Shown in pieces: positions 1 to 5,865 of a DNA stretch of 64,000 nucleotides. The stretch covers positions 1 to 64,000 of the forward strand of contig DIBU01000006.1 in assembly GCA_002416125.1 (NCBI GenBank), in the 5' to 3' direction. Under the pieces are notes generated by a model, which saw only the letters and a list, made by a program, of their open reading frames with translations, searched no databases and was not told where the DNA came from. Both the position numbers and the translations under genes were made by a program. Every line of letters begins with the position of its first letter. Position 1 is the stretch's first letter. Source of the DNA: Halieaceae bacterium UBA5044 (lineage in GTDB: Bacteria; Pseudomonadota; Gammaproteobacteria; Pseudomonadales; Halieaceae).

Positions 1-70
1 TAAGCTTGAAAATAAAGTGTTTTTGAACACTTCCATTTTCCCACCTGGTCGCGGTTGACAGAAATCAGAA

Positions 71-110
71 CGTTATATGGCGTGATATGTCGTGACGTAT
101 CGTGAAGCTT
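71..110. repeat. Four tandem 10-bp degenerate repeats
   Basis: Four consecutive 10-base units each begin CGTKA: CGTTATATGG, CGTGATATGT, CGTGACGTAT and CGTGAAGCTT. The period equals about one DNA helical turn, so a protein could read all units from one face. They lie just downstream of the leftward gene ending at 115. A role as a protein-binding site is inferred from the phasing only. Confidence 0.55.
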
Positions 111-114
111 TTTT

Positions 115-411
115 TCAGTCTTCGGCCATTTTCTCGACCAGGTACTGGGCAAACGGCATCACCGGCAGATAGTGCCTGCGGTTCACTGATACCACTGGCA
201 GTGGGACGCCTGCCGCCAGCCAGTTGCGGAGTGTGCCAGGTGATCGGTCAAGGTAACGCGCTGCATCTTCAAGCCTGAGCCGATCCCCGCGTATCAGCGG
301 CACGCCGTTATCCCGTGCCCATTCAACGATGCGGTCTGCGCATTCCTGCACATCATCCCCGCTCGTGCGTTCAGCGAGGTGATGGCCGCAGTTCGGGCAG
401 ATTGTTTGCAT
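115..411 (-). CDS. Small zinc-finger/helix-turn-helix protein (excisionase-like)
   Basis: This 98-residue protein begins with a CPNCGHH motif (residues 5-11), which could form half of a zinc site. From about residue 45 it continues as a MerR/excisionase-type helix-turn-helix, with the segment RLEDAARYLDRSPGTLRNWL followed by a short wing. The combination suggests a small DNA-binding protein of the mobile element, such as an excisionase or transcription factor. No family member is recognised by name. It is the most distal visible gene of the leftward series and is preceded by the HTH gene at 420-1166. Confidence 0.7.
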   Translation of the reverse strand: MQTICPNCGHHLAERTSGDDVQECADRIVEWARDNGVPLIRGDRLRLEDAARYLDRSPGTLRNWLAAGVPLPVVSVNRRHYLPVMPFAQYLVEKMAED

Positions 412-419
412 ACGATCAC

Positions 420-1166
420 CTAAAAACTACAAGTTAATGAAAAGAAGACTTCGGGCGCGGTGTCCGGATTCGCGTTCTCTCTTTTGCGACCATCCCCCCC
501 CATGTATCCATGACCTGAATTGTGGATACGAGAAATTAACTTTGGTCGCGGTGTCCGCATCGTTGCCTCCAGAGTCGACAGGGACCCCCCACGACTTACC
601 GGCTGTTCCTTTTGCTCTGGTTGCTGAATTGTTGTTGGATTGATTTGGGGAATTTCGGCGCTGTTCCGTTTCTCCCCAGACAACGCCTTCCCCACGGTCT
701 TGTGATCAACCCCAACCTCTGCGGCTATCTCGCGCTGACTCTTTCCCTGGTCGGCAAGCTGCTCAATCTTTTGGTTGCGCTCCACCTTGGCTGTCTCGGT
801 TGCGAAGCCTTCGGGTCTTCCCTCACCATCTCGGCCTCGGACGCTTAGTTTCGGCTCAACTTGCGCCGATACTCTTTGCCGCTCCCTCGCCTCCCACAAC
901 TCCTTCCGCTTGGCTACATGCTCCGCGACCTCGGTGACCCGCGCTCTGTTCTGAGGCGGGTTTAAAGGGATTTGAAGGGACATAGGTGGTGGTAATGTAG
1001 GAGTGGTGTAAAAACGACACCTGTAGATGCTCAAAACAGGGGCTAGCGGTGTCAAAAACGACACCTGTAGCGCCTGAAATCGGGTCATATGGTGTAAAAA
1101 CGACACCTGTAAGGGGTCTAGCGGTATCGTTTTTCCACCGGTAGAAATCGAAACTTCAGGCTTCAT
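420..1166 (-). CDS. Helix-turn-helix protein of the element; start uncertain
   Basis: The C-terminal two thirds contain a resolvase/homeodomain-like helix-turn-helix (QREIAAEVGVDHKTVGKAL) preceded by a charged helical stretch, so it probably binds DNA. Two starts are possible. ATG 1166 overlaps the end of the preceding gene and has a GGGAG about 10 bases upstream; ATG 983 (187 residues) lacks a clear ribosome binding site. With the long start, the dyad repeats at 1005-1139 would be translated into a repeated LQVSF-type segment. That looks unnatural and favours the short form or a dual role for the DNA. A ParB-like or replication role is possible but not shown. Confidence 0.6.
   Translation of the reverse strand: MKPEVSISTGGKTIPLDPLQVSFLHHMTRFQALQVSFLTPLAPVLSIYRCRFYTTPTLPPPMSLQIPLNPPQNRARVTEVAEHVAKRKELWEARERQRVSAQVEPKLSVRGRDGEGRPEGFATETAKVERNQKIEQLADQGKSQREIAAEVGVDHKTVGKALSGEKRNSAEIPQINPTTIQQPEQKEQPVSRGGSLSTLEATMRTPRPKLISRIHNSGHGYMGGDGRKRENANPDTAPEVFFSLTCSF
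1005..1139. repeat. Iteron-like array of four phased dyad repeats
   Basis: Three direct copies of GGTGT(C)AAAAACGACACC followed by TGTA lie at 1005-1026, 1048-1070 and 1091-1112. A fourth, degenerate and inverted copy is at 1123-1139. Each unit is itself an imperfect dyad (GGTGTC / GACACC around an A-tract). The first three start exactly 43 bases apart and the fourth centre is 32 bases further on, close to 4, 4 and 3 helical turns. The arrangement resembles iterons bound by a replication initiator or a partition centromere. The neighbouring winged-helix and HTH genes fit this, but binding is an inference. Confidence 0.75.
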
Positions 1167-1536
1167 GGTTGGCTTGCTCCCACTCGTTGCTCGGTGCTTT
1201 GTAGGCCCACGGGAGCCAGGTCAAACGCCATGTACGGGTTCTGGATTTGGCACGCGAACAGAACAGGCTGTCGTCCACCAGCTTGATGAAACCGGCTTCA
1301 CGGAGTTCATTGAACGCATTCATGGCAGTCTTTCGTGAGCATGGGACTGTTGCCTCAGCCTCACGGACGCCGAAGCCGACCGGCACGTCAGGACGCCAAT
1401 GCACCTGCATTTGGAGCAGCAGTACCTTTGCCTGCACTGACAGCCCCAGATAGGCCGGTGACTTCAACAGCCGCCGTTGTATGGCCACAACTCCGCCGCG
1501 CTTGTCGAAAGGCAGTGATGTCTTTCCCTTTGCCAT
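1156..1536 (-). CDS. Winged-helix replication-like protein
   Basis: The 126-residue protein starts MAKGKTSLPFDKRGGVVAIQ and has a winged-helix-like core. This includes helices LSVQAKVLLLQMQVH and a recognition region (CSRKTAMNAFNELREAGFIK), then a basic tail ending in RTRTWRLTWLPW. This layout is seen in small helix-turn-helix proteins of prophages and integrative elements next to AlpA-type genes. A role in replication is suggested by the iteron array just downstream but not proven. The ATG at 1536 overlaps the previous stop as TAATG and is preferred over an in-frame ATG at 1560. Confidence 0.65.
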   Translation of the reverse strand: MAKGKTSLPFDKRGGVVAIQRRLLKSPAYLGLSVQAKVLLLQMQVHWRPDVPVGFGVREAEATVPCSRKTAMNAFNELREAGFIKLVDDSLFCSRAKSRTRTWRLTWLPWAYKAPSNEWEQANHEA

Positions 1537-1826
1537 TAGCGAATCCGCACCAGTCGCCATTCGTGCGACATTGAAGGCTCGCCAAACCTGTTGCGGATTG
1601 GTCTATCTGGCATATTGGCGATGATGGTGTAACCGCGCTTTTGTAGTGCTGGGCGTATGAAGTTCGCAGCGGCAGATATGTTGCCGATTGCACAGTCGCG
1701 GGCGATGTCGCCAGTAAGCGCGGAGTCATTCACGACTAAATAATCGGCCAGTCGATGGGCCTGCCTGCTTTTTGTTTCCCCCTTTGCCGCCTCTACTGCC
1801 GACTGAATGTCTGATTGTGTTACCAT
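1536..1826 (-). CDS. Small hypothetical protein, possibly winged helix
   Basis: I do not recognise the family. The 96 residues contain a helical stretch (QAHRLADYLVVNDSALTGDIARDC) and then SAAANFIRPALQKRGYTI, which reads like a helix-turn-helix followed by a wing, ending in WRLVRIR. The start at 1826 is chosen because GGAGG lies 8 bases upstream; longer in-frame starts would cross the terminator hairpin at 1861-1879. A 6-base inverted repeat (1832-1837 with 1845-1850) surrounds this ribosome binding site. The stop overlaps the next start (TAATG). Confidence 0.6.
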   Translation of the reverse strand: MVTQSDIQSAVEAAKGETKSRQAHRLADYLVVNDSALTGDIARDCAIGNISAAANFIRPALQKRGYTIIANMPDRPIRNRFGEPSMSHEWRLVRIR

Positions 1827-1831
1827 GCGCG

Positions 1832-1850
1832 TGTCCTCCCGTTTAGGACA
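1832..1850 (-). promoter_or_regulatory. Leader hairpin over a ribosome binding site
   Basis: TGTCCT (1832-1837) and AGGACA (1845-1850) form a 6-base inverted repeat with a 7-base loop. On the minus strand the GGGAGGACA ribosome binding site of the gene starting at 1826 lies in the loop and the 3' arm, so folding could limit translation. Function is inferred. Confidence 0.4.
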
Positions 1851-1860
1851 ATTCACTGAA

Positions 1861-1886
1861 CGCCAGCCGCAAACTGGCGTTTTTTT
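1861..1886 (+). terminator. Rho-independent terminator pointing against the operon
   Basis: CGCCAG (1861-1866), a 7-base loop and CTGGCG (1874-1879) are followed by seven T residues (1880-1886) on the + strand. On the minus strand the same hairpin is followed only by TTCAGTG, so it should not stop the leftward operon. It therefore implies a rightward transcript, although no + strand gene or clear promoter is seen in the preceding few hundred bases. Confidence 0.65.
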
Positions 1887-2100
1887 ATGCCTTGCGTGAA
1901 AGTCTGAGTGCGCCCCTACAGGCATCTGCAACCATCGTGAGGTCATCTAGGTCTAATGCGATGGTCCAGGGCCTGCCCTTAATCCGGCTCAGAACTTCCA
2001 CGTCATCAACCAAGATTCGGCAGGTGTATTGCCCAGGCACAACGGTGACGCTGCGAGTAATTCCGGGCGCAATGCTGGGAAGTAAAATTGTCTTGGTCAT
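1885..2100 (-). CDS. Small hypothetical protein of the element
   Basis: Unrecognised 71-residue protein, MTKTILLPSIAP onwards, with alternating hydrophobic residues that suggest a mostly beta N-terminal part (YTCRILVDDVEVLSRI) and a C-terminal helix ending LRLSRKA. The ATG at 2100 has GGAG about 9 bases upstream and lies 2 bases after the stop of the Cys-rich gene, so the two are probably translated from one message. A longer in-frame start at 2160 would overlap that gene and is not preferred. Confidence 0.55.
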   Translation of the reverse strand: MTKTILLPSIAPGITRSVTVVPGQYTCRILVDDVEVLSRIKGRPWTIALDLDDLTMVADACRGALRLSRKA

Positions 2101-2102
2101 GG

Positions 2103-2378
2103 TTATGCGCTCCGCTGATAGGGTCGGAACTGCCACAAGGGGCAGGCTGGCGCACTGCAATCGCGGATTGATTCACGAAAGCCAGGTTCAAGGTGATCCG
2201 CAGTGCAGCCCATGCAATGCGCGCACATGGCGTCTAAAGCGCCTCTTAGCGACTTAGAATTGCCAATGTTCCGCACTACGGGGTTGTATTCGGGTCGGGT
2301 GCTGATCGTTGAATCTAGCGCGCTGGAAGGGGCTTCTTGCCGGTCGCTTGATGCGAATGAGGGGGCTTCAACGTTCAT
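2103..2378 (-). CDS. Small cysteine-rich phage-type protein
   Basis: The 91-residue protein carries a C-terminal cluster with Cys52, Cys55 and Cys58, then Cys74 and Cys79 in a DCSAPACPLWQFRPY context. Short proteins with a CxxCxG ... DCxxxxCPLxxFR pattern are common in prophages and integrated elements and probably bind zinc; their role is unknown. The first 45 residues look disordered. Its ATG overlaps the stop of the AlpA-like gene by 4 bases (ATGA), so the two are likely co-translated. Confidence 0.65.
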   Translation of the reverse strand: MNVEAPSFASSDRQEAPSSALDSTISTRPEYNPVVRNIGNSKSLRGALDAMCAHCMGCTADHLEPGFRESIRDCSAPACPLWQFRPYQRSA

Positions 2379-2593
2379 TGCTTCGCCTCCGCTTCAATTG
2401 TGTCGGCGAACTCACGGTCTTGGCGAGCGGTGATGATTCGCTTGCGGCCCAGCTTGGTGCTCTTCAGCTTCCCGGAGGCGATCAGGTCATAAGTGAAATT
2501 GCGACCGAATCCCCAGCGAGCACGCCATTCTTCAATGGAGAACGCTTGCTTCTCCACCTCCGGCAGCGAGTGGTTGGCATTGGTTTTTGACAT
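2375..2593 (-). CDS. AlpA/excisionase-like DNA-binding protein
   Basis: This 72-residue protein fits the small MerR-like excisionase/AlpA group. A helix-turn-helix (SIEEWRARWGFGRNFTYDLI) is followed by a wing (GKLKSTKLGRKRIITARQ) and a short final helix. Such proteins control excision or activate integrase genes in elements with tyrosine integrases. It is the first gene of the leftward series after the inverted repeats at 2602-2692 and overlaps the next gene by 4 bases. The ribosome binding site is a G-rich run (GGGGG) held inside an inverted repeat. Confidence 0.75.
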   Translation of the reverse strand: MSKTNANHSLPEVEKQAFSIEEWRARWGFGRNFTYDLIASGKLKSTKLGRKRIITARQDREFADTIEAEAKQ

Positions 2594-2601
2594 TGTGTGA
2601 C

Positions 2602-2631
2602 CCCCGTAAAAGGTTGCTTCTGTTTACGGGG
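2602..2631 (-). promoter_or_regulatory. Perfect inverted repeat in the leader of the AlpA-like gene
   Basis: CCCCGTAAA (2602-2610) and TTTACGGGG (2623-2631) are perfectly complementary with a 12-base spacer. On the minus strand the second arm contains the G-run that serves as the ribosome binding site of the gene starting at 2593. The repeat could be an RNA hairpin that hides this site or an operator for a dimeric repressor. Confidence 0.5.
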
Positions 2632-2660
2632 TTGAGATTAAGCGGTGGTCCGAGGCAAGT

Positions 2661-2692
2661 AATGTGCAGCAATTTTTCGATTACTGCACATT
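2661..2692. promoter_or_regulatory. Operator-like dyad upstream of the small-gene operon
   Basis: AATGTGCAG (2661-2669) and CTGCACATT (2684-2692) form a perfect 9-base dyad around an AT-rich 14-base centre that contains ATTACT, itself complementary to AGTAAT at 2659-2664. It lies in the only sizeable gap (2594-2718) between the AlpA-like gene and the upstream unknown gene, where a promoter and repressor site would be expected. No convincing -35/-10 pair is visible. Confidence 0.45.
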
Positions 2693-2718
2693 GAAACAAT
2701 GGCCCGCTTTATGAAAAG

Positions 2719-3252
2719 TTATTTTTTTCTGGCAGGGCCTTTGCAATGGTCGTACAACGATTGCGCAACAGGAGACTCATCGAGGTATCGATAGAACCAT
2801 CTCTTGCATGTACCGCCGGCGAACCCAGCGTTCATTTCATCGGCAATCAACTCAAACAACTCGTCATCAACGGATTCACCGTCCTGCACGCGGACTAGTA
2901 CTCTTTGGAATACAGAATCGCGATGCCTGCGGTAATTCAACTCATCCGGTTTCCGACGGCCTTTTCGGGAAACTCCAAATGCGTCATCCAGTGTTCCTGT
3001 CTCGAAGTTGTGCCAGCTCACGATACCGTTGTAGATCACCTCAGACAGCCAATTCGGCATGGCAAGGCCGTGATGGGCGCAGATGGCCAGGGCGTAAGGC
3101 AGGGCGGTCGTGTCGCCCTTTAGGTGCTTCTCATGGAAGACGTGTACTTGTTGCGTTGCCTCAAACTGGCGCCCAGCACAGCGCGGGTCTGAAATGTCCT
3201 CATTGTTTTGGCGGGTGTACTTCCATGCTTCTTCGGCGGTATCGAATCTCAC
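2719..3252 (-). CDS. Hypothetical protein encoded with the integrase
   Basis: Unrecognised 177-residue protein, soluble and charged, with no signal peptide or membrane segment. It reads as mainly helical (TAEEAWKYTRQNN; VDDELFELIADEMNAG). It starts with GTG at 3252, overlapping the integrase stop as GTGA, so it is almost certainly co-expressed with the integrase. A basic patch near the middle (VSRKGRRKPDELNYRRHRD) could contact nucleic acid. Confidence 0.65.
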   Translation of the reverse strand: MRFDTAEEAWKYTRQNNEDISDPRCAGRQFEATQQVHVFHEKHLKGDTTALPYALAICAHHGLAMPNWLSEVIYNGIVSWHNFETGTLDDAFGVSRKGRRKPDELNYRRHRDSVFQRVLVRVQDGESVDDELFELIADEMNAGFAGGTCKRWFYRYLDESPVAQSLYDHCKGPARKK

Positions 3253-4520
3253 GATTCACCCCCGAATGCACGATCCAGCGCTGCCGCCTTGTGATCCGGG
3301 CTTAGGTGAGCATAGACCAGCGTCATTTTAATATCTGAGTGCGTCATCAACTCCCGCACGGTGTTTATATCAACCCCGGCCATTACCAATCGTGATGCGA
3401 AGGTGTGCCGCAAGTCATGGAACCGAAAGCCCTTAATGTTCGCGTCATTAAGAACAGCCTCGAAGCCCTTCTTAACGTCCGTTAGCGGGCCGTTGGAGAT
3501 AGGGGAGGGGAACACATAGGCAGAGTCGCCGCGTTGTTTGTAGCACTGTTCCAGCACCTTGTGGGCCTCCGCAGACAGTGGCAGCACAGCAGGCTCTAAC
3601 TTTTTCCCTGCCTTGCGGCGGGCGTGAGAGGTTTTGCCGATTATCTTGCGAATCTGTCTGCGCTCCAGATCAACATGCTCCCACTTGAGGCTAAATAGGT
3701 CGCCACGTCGCAGCCCGGTATTCAGCGCCACTAACGTCAAGGGTTTGAGGTGATCTGCATAGTGGTCGGCTGGAATGGCAGGGGAGAGCGCCTTCCCTCG
3801 TTCCCGTTGCCATGCCCGCATACGGTCTCGGGCATCGCGCAATTCCTGCTCTCTGGTATCCAGGGCAGAACGCAGCCGCTTTTCCTCAGCATCGGACAGG
3901 AACCGCACCTTGGCCTCGCCCTCGTTTTGCTTGAGCGTGCCCTTGACCCGGACCTGCCCCAACTGGTGGCCGGGGATCATCTTGTTGTTGACTGCGTGGT
4001 TGAGCACGGCCTTGAGGTAGCTCAGTTCCCGGCGCTGGGTCTCAAGAGAGACCTTGCTGCGCTCCCGCCGCCACTTCGCCATGTCCAGCTCTGAGATATC
4101 CGTCATGGGCTTGTCGAGGATGTGGTCGAAGACCTTGCCGATCCGGGCGAGCATGTCCTTGTGGCTGGCGATATTGGCTTGAGCGTGAACCTTAAACGGG
4201 CCTTCCAGATAGCTGCGCAGGGTGGAATCCTTCAGCACCTTCTTCTGTCTGCGCTCAGCCTGGAAGTCATGCCCGCCTGCGGCCATGCCCGTGATCTCTT
4301 TTGCGCGCTCACGAGCGAACGCCAGGGTTAGTTGGCTGGCATCTCCAATACGCTCGCGCTTGCCTCGGCTAATCTCGACATAAAAGGTCTTGCGGCCACT
4401 CGGTTGCACTCGAACGAGTAGACCCTTAACGGAGGATTTGCCCCCGTTGTCTCGTACCTCATAGGCTGAGGTTTTGGGGGCCAGTTTCGGTATGGTCTTT
4501 TCGGTTAGGGTTGCAGCCAT
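3249..4520 (-). CDS. int: Tyrosine integrase of the element
   Basis: This 423-residue enzyme catalyses site-specific recombination between the element and the host tRNA gene. The N-terminal DUF4102-like arm-binding part (about residues 1-90) is followed by a core-binding domain and the catalytic domain. The expected catalytic residues are present: Arg271 (TGLRRGDL), His368 and Arg371 (HDLRHTF), His394 (MTHSD) and Tyr403 (TLVYAHL). An unusually long charged insert (REQELRDARDRMRAWQRERG) lies before the catalytic domain. ATG 4520 is chosen because GAGG lies 6 bases upstream; the in-frame start at 4580 would read through the promoter. The family typically integrates at tRNA 3' ends, as seen here. 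Confidence 0.93.
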   Translation of the reverse strand: MAATLTEKTIPKLAPKTSAYEVRDNGGKSSVKGLLVRVQPSGRKTFYVEISRGKRERIGDASQLTLAFARERAKEITGMAAGGHDFQAERRQKKVLKDSTLRSYLEGPFKVHAQANIASHKDMLARIGKVFDHILDKPMTDISELDMAKWRRERSKVSLETQRRELSYLKAVLNHAVNNKMIPGHQLGQVRVKGTLKQNEGEAKVRFLSDAEEKRLRSALDTREQELRDARDRMRAWQRERGKALSPAIPADHYADHLKPLTLVALNTGLRRGDLFSLKWEHVDLERRQIRKIIGKTSHARRKAGKKLEPAVLPLSAEAHKVLEQCYKQRGDSAYVFPSPISNGPLTDVKKGFEAVLNDANIKGFRFHDLRHTFASRLVMAGVDINTVRELMTHSDIKMTLVYAHLSPDHKAAALDRAFGGES

Positions 4521-4530
4521 ATCGCACCTC

Positions 4531-4562
4531 GTAAGTGCAATGTAAGTGCAAAGAAGTATAAC
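4531..4562 (-). promoter_or_regulatory. Integrase promoter with direct-repeat operator
   Basis: On the minus strand TATACT (4560-4555) is preceded by TG one base upstream, giving an extended -10 element about 35 bases before the integrase ATG; no good -35 is seen. Immediately downstream, two copies of GTAAGTGCAA (4531-4540 and 4542-4551, + strand) repeat at 11-base spacing across the expected transcription start, so a bound protein would block transcription. Confidence 0.5.
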
Positions 4563-4641
4563 ATCGGCAAATAGCAACAAACACTAAAAAACTTAAGCGG
4601 TTGAAATATAAAGAGAAAAATATCTAAGCTATTGATGTGTA

Positions 4642-4702
4642 AGGGGTAAAAAACCGCCTTCTAAGCCGTAGGTCGAGGGTTCGAGTCCTTCTGCCCCTGC
4701 CA
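4642..4702 (+). other. Attachment site: 3' part of tRNA-Arg(UCU), D-armless
   Basis: From 4653 the sequence reads as the 3' part of a tRNA: anticodon loop CTTCTAA with anticodon TCT at 4660-4662, variable region, T arm with loop TTCGAGT (4680-4686), acceptor strand TGCCCCT (4692-4698), discriminator G and CCA. The anticodon stem has one C-C mismatch (ACCGC with GCCGT), as expected where element DNA replaces the tRNA 5' half. No D arm is present. Oddly, AGGGGTA at 4642-4648 can pair with the acceptor strand with one G-U. I read this as an attachment-site duplicate; the intact tRNA should lie at the other end. Confidence 0.8.
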
Positions 4703-4705
4703 CCA

Positions 4706-4908
4706 AACCCGGGGTGCATTCCGGTCACATAGGTAACAGTCTATTCCGGGAACCGGCAGGCTTCCAACGGCCCCGGAAGACAGCCTTCTCCCGATTCCCC
4801 TGAACAAACTGGCCACTAAAACCTCGATTGTGTACCCTGTGGTTTTGTTTGGCGATTGGTGTCCCAGCGCTGTCTTTCCGACACCTATTGTGCAACGGAG
4901 CCTCCATC
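4706..4908. other. Non-coding gap between the element and the polysaccharide locus
   Basis: About 200 bases with no credible gene on either strand. It must contain the promoter of the decarboxylase gene, but I see no convincing -35/-10 pair. The only clear signal is the GGAG ribosome binding site at its right end. Confidence 0.5.
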
Positions 4909-5865
4909 ATGCGTTCTTTATCACGCCCCCGTGTTCTGGTTACCGGTGGAGCAGGTTTTCTGGGCAGTCATCTGTGTGAGCGACTTCTCGCGGATGGTCA
5001 CGACGTTCTTTGCGTAGATAATTTCTTTACCGGCAGCCGCGACAACGTTCTGCATCTGCTGGGAAATCCCCGTTTCGAATTGCTGCGGCACGACGTGACC
5101 TTTCCACTCTACGTTGAAGTGGATCAGATCTACAATCTGGCCTGTCCAGCGTCTCCCATTCATTATCAGTTGGACCCGGTACAGACCACCAAAACCAGTG
5201 TGCATGGCGCGATCAACATGCTGGGACTGGCGAAGCGAGTGAACGCAAGTATCCTGCAGGCATCGACCAGTGAAGTGTACGGAGACCCGGAGGTGCATCC
5301 GCAGCAGGAGGGTTACTGGGGCAGGGTGAACCCCGTCGGACCACGCGCCTGCTATGACGAGGGCAAGCGTTGTGCGGAGACACTTTTCTTCGATTATTTC
5401 CGTCAGCACGGGCTGCGCATCAAGGTGGCGCGCATCTTCAATACCTACGGTCCGCGGATGCACCCCAATGACGGGCGTGTGGTTTCCAATTTTATTGTGC
5501 AGGCTTTGCGCGGAGCGCCGATCACGTTGTACGGGGATGGTCAGCAGACGCGATCCTTCTGCTACGTCGACGACCTCATAGAGGGACTGATCAGGCTCAT
5601 GAATACACCTGATGAAGTCACCGGGCCGGTAAACCTCGGTAACCCTGTGGAGTTTACGATTCGGGAGCTGGCGGAACAGGTGCTCGCGCAGACGCGCTCG
5701 CAGTCGTCATTGTTGCAGGAACCGCTGCCCCAGGACGACCCTCGCCAGCGCCAGCCTGACATTGATCTGGCGAGACAATTGCTTGGCTGGGAGCCTGCAG
5801 TACCCCTTGCTGATGGGCTCGAGCGCACGATCGACTACTTCAGGCATCATGGCGATCTCGCATGA
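4909..5865 (+). CDS. uxs: UDP-glucuronate decarboxylase (UDP-xylose synthase)
   Basis: A 318-residue extended short-chain dehydrogenase that would convert UDP-glucuronate to UDP-xylose for polysaccharide synthesis. It has the NAD-binding GGAGFLG (residues 13-19), the YNLACPASP segment typical of UXS enzymes, STSEVYGDP, and the catalytic Tyr149-x3-Lys153 pair (YDEGK). RIFNTYGPRM also matches this subfamily rather than UDP-glucose 4-epimerases. ATG 4909 has GGAG 8 bases upstream; an upstream in-frame start at 4828 lacks support. The stop overlaps the next gene by 4 bases (ATGA), so the nucleotide-sugar enzyme and the glycosyltransferase are co-translated. Confidence 0.88.
   Translation: MRSLSRPRVLVTGGAGFLGSHLCERLLADGHDVLCVDNFFTGSRDNVLHLLGNPRFELLRHDVTFPLYVEVDQIYNLACPASPIHYQLDPVQTTKTSVHGAINMLGLAKRVNASILQASTSEVYGDPEVHPQQEGYWGRVNPVGPRACYDEGKRCAETLFFDYFRQHGLRIKVARIFNTYGPRMHPNDGRVVSNFIVQALRGAPITLYGDGQQTRSFCYVDDLIEGLIRLMNTPDEVTGPVNLGNPVEFTIRELAEQVLAQTRSQSSLLQEPLPQDDPRQRQPDIDLARQLLGWEPAVPLADGLERTIDYFRHHGDLA

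Larger units (their letters stand above)
1..4702. mobile_element. Right end of an integrated element in tRNA-Arg(UCU)
   Basis: A tyrosine integrase (ending at 3249) is followed on its outer side by the 3' half of a tRNA-Arg gene. This is the usual arrangement of a tRNA-targeting integrative element, where the element carries a copy of the tRNA 3' end and leaves a duplicate at its far end. All genes inside are leftward, short, tightly overlapping, and mostly small helix-turn-helix or zinc-binding proteins. The DNA is more AT-rich than the following 59 kb. No capsid, conjugation or defence gene is visible, but the left part of the element is outside the window, so its class (satellite, plasmid-like prophage or integrative plasmid) cannot be settled. 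Confidence 0.85.

Noticed and set aside
437..848. Two short + strand ORFs opposite the HTH gene of the element
   Set aside because: No ribosome binding site, no recognisable domain, and they are antisense to a gene with a clear HTH motif.
1005..1139. Regular repeats that might suggest a CRISPR array
   Set aside because: Only three direct copies of 22-23 bases with 20-21 base gaps, the fourth copy is inverted, and no cas gene is present; iteron-like sites fit better.
4642..4702. A functional tRNA-Arg gene
   Set aside because: There is no D arm and the anticodon stem has a mismatch; the integrase alongside makes an attachment-site remnant more likely.
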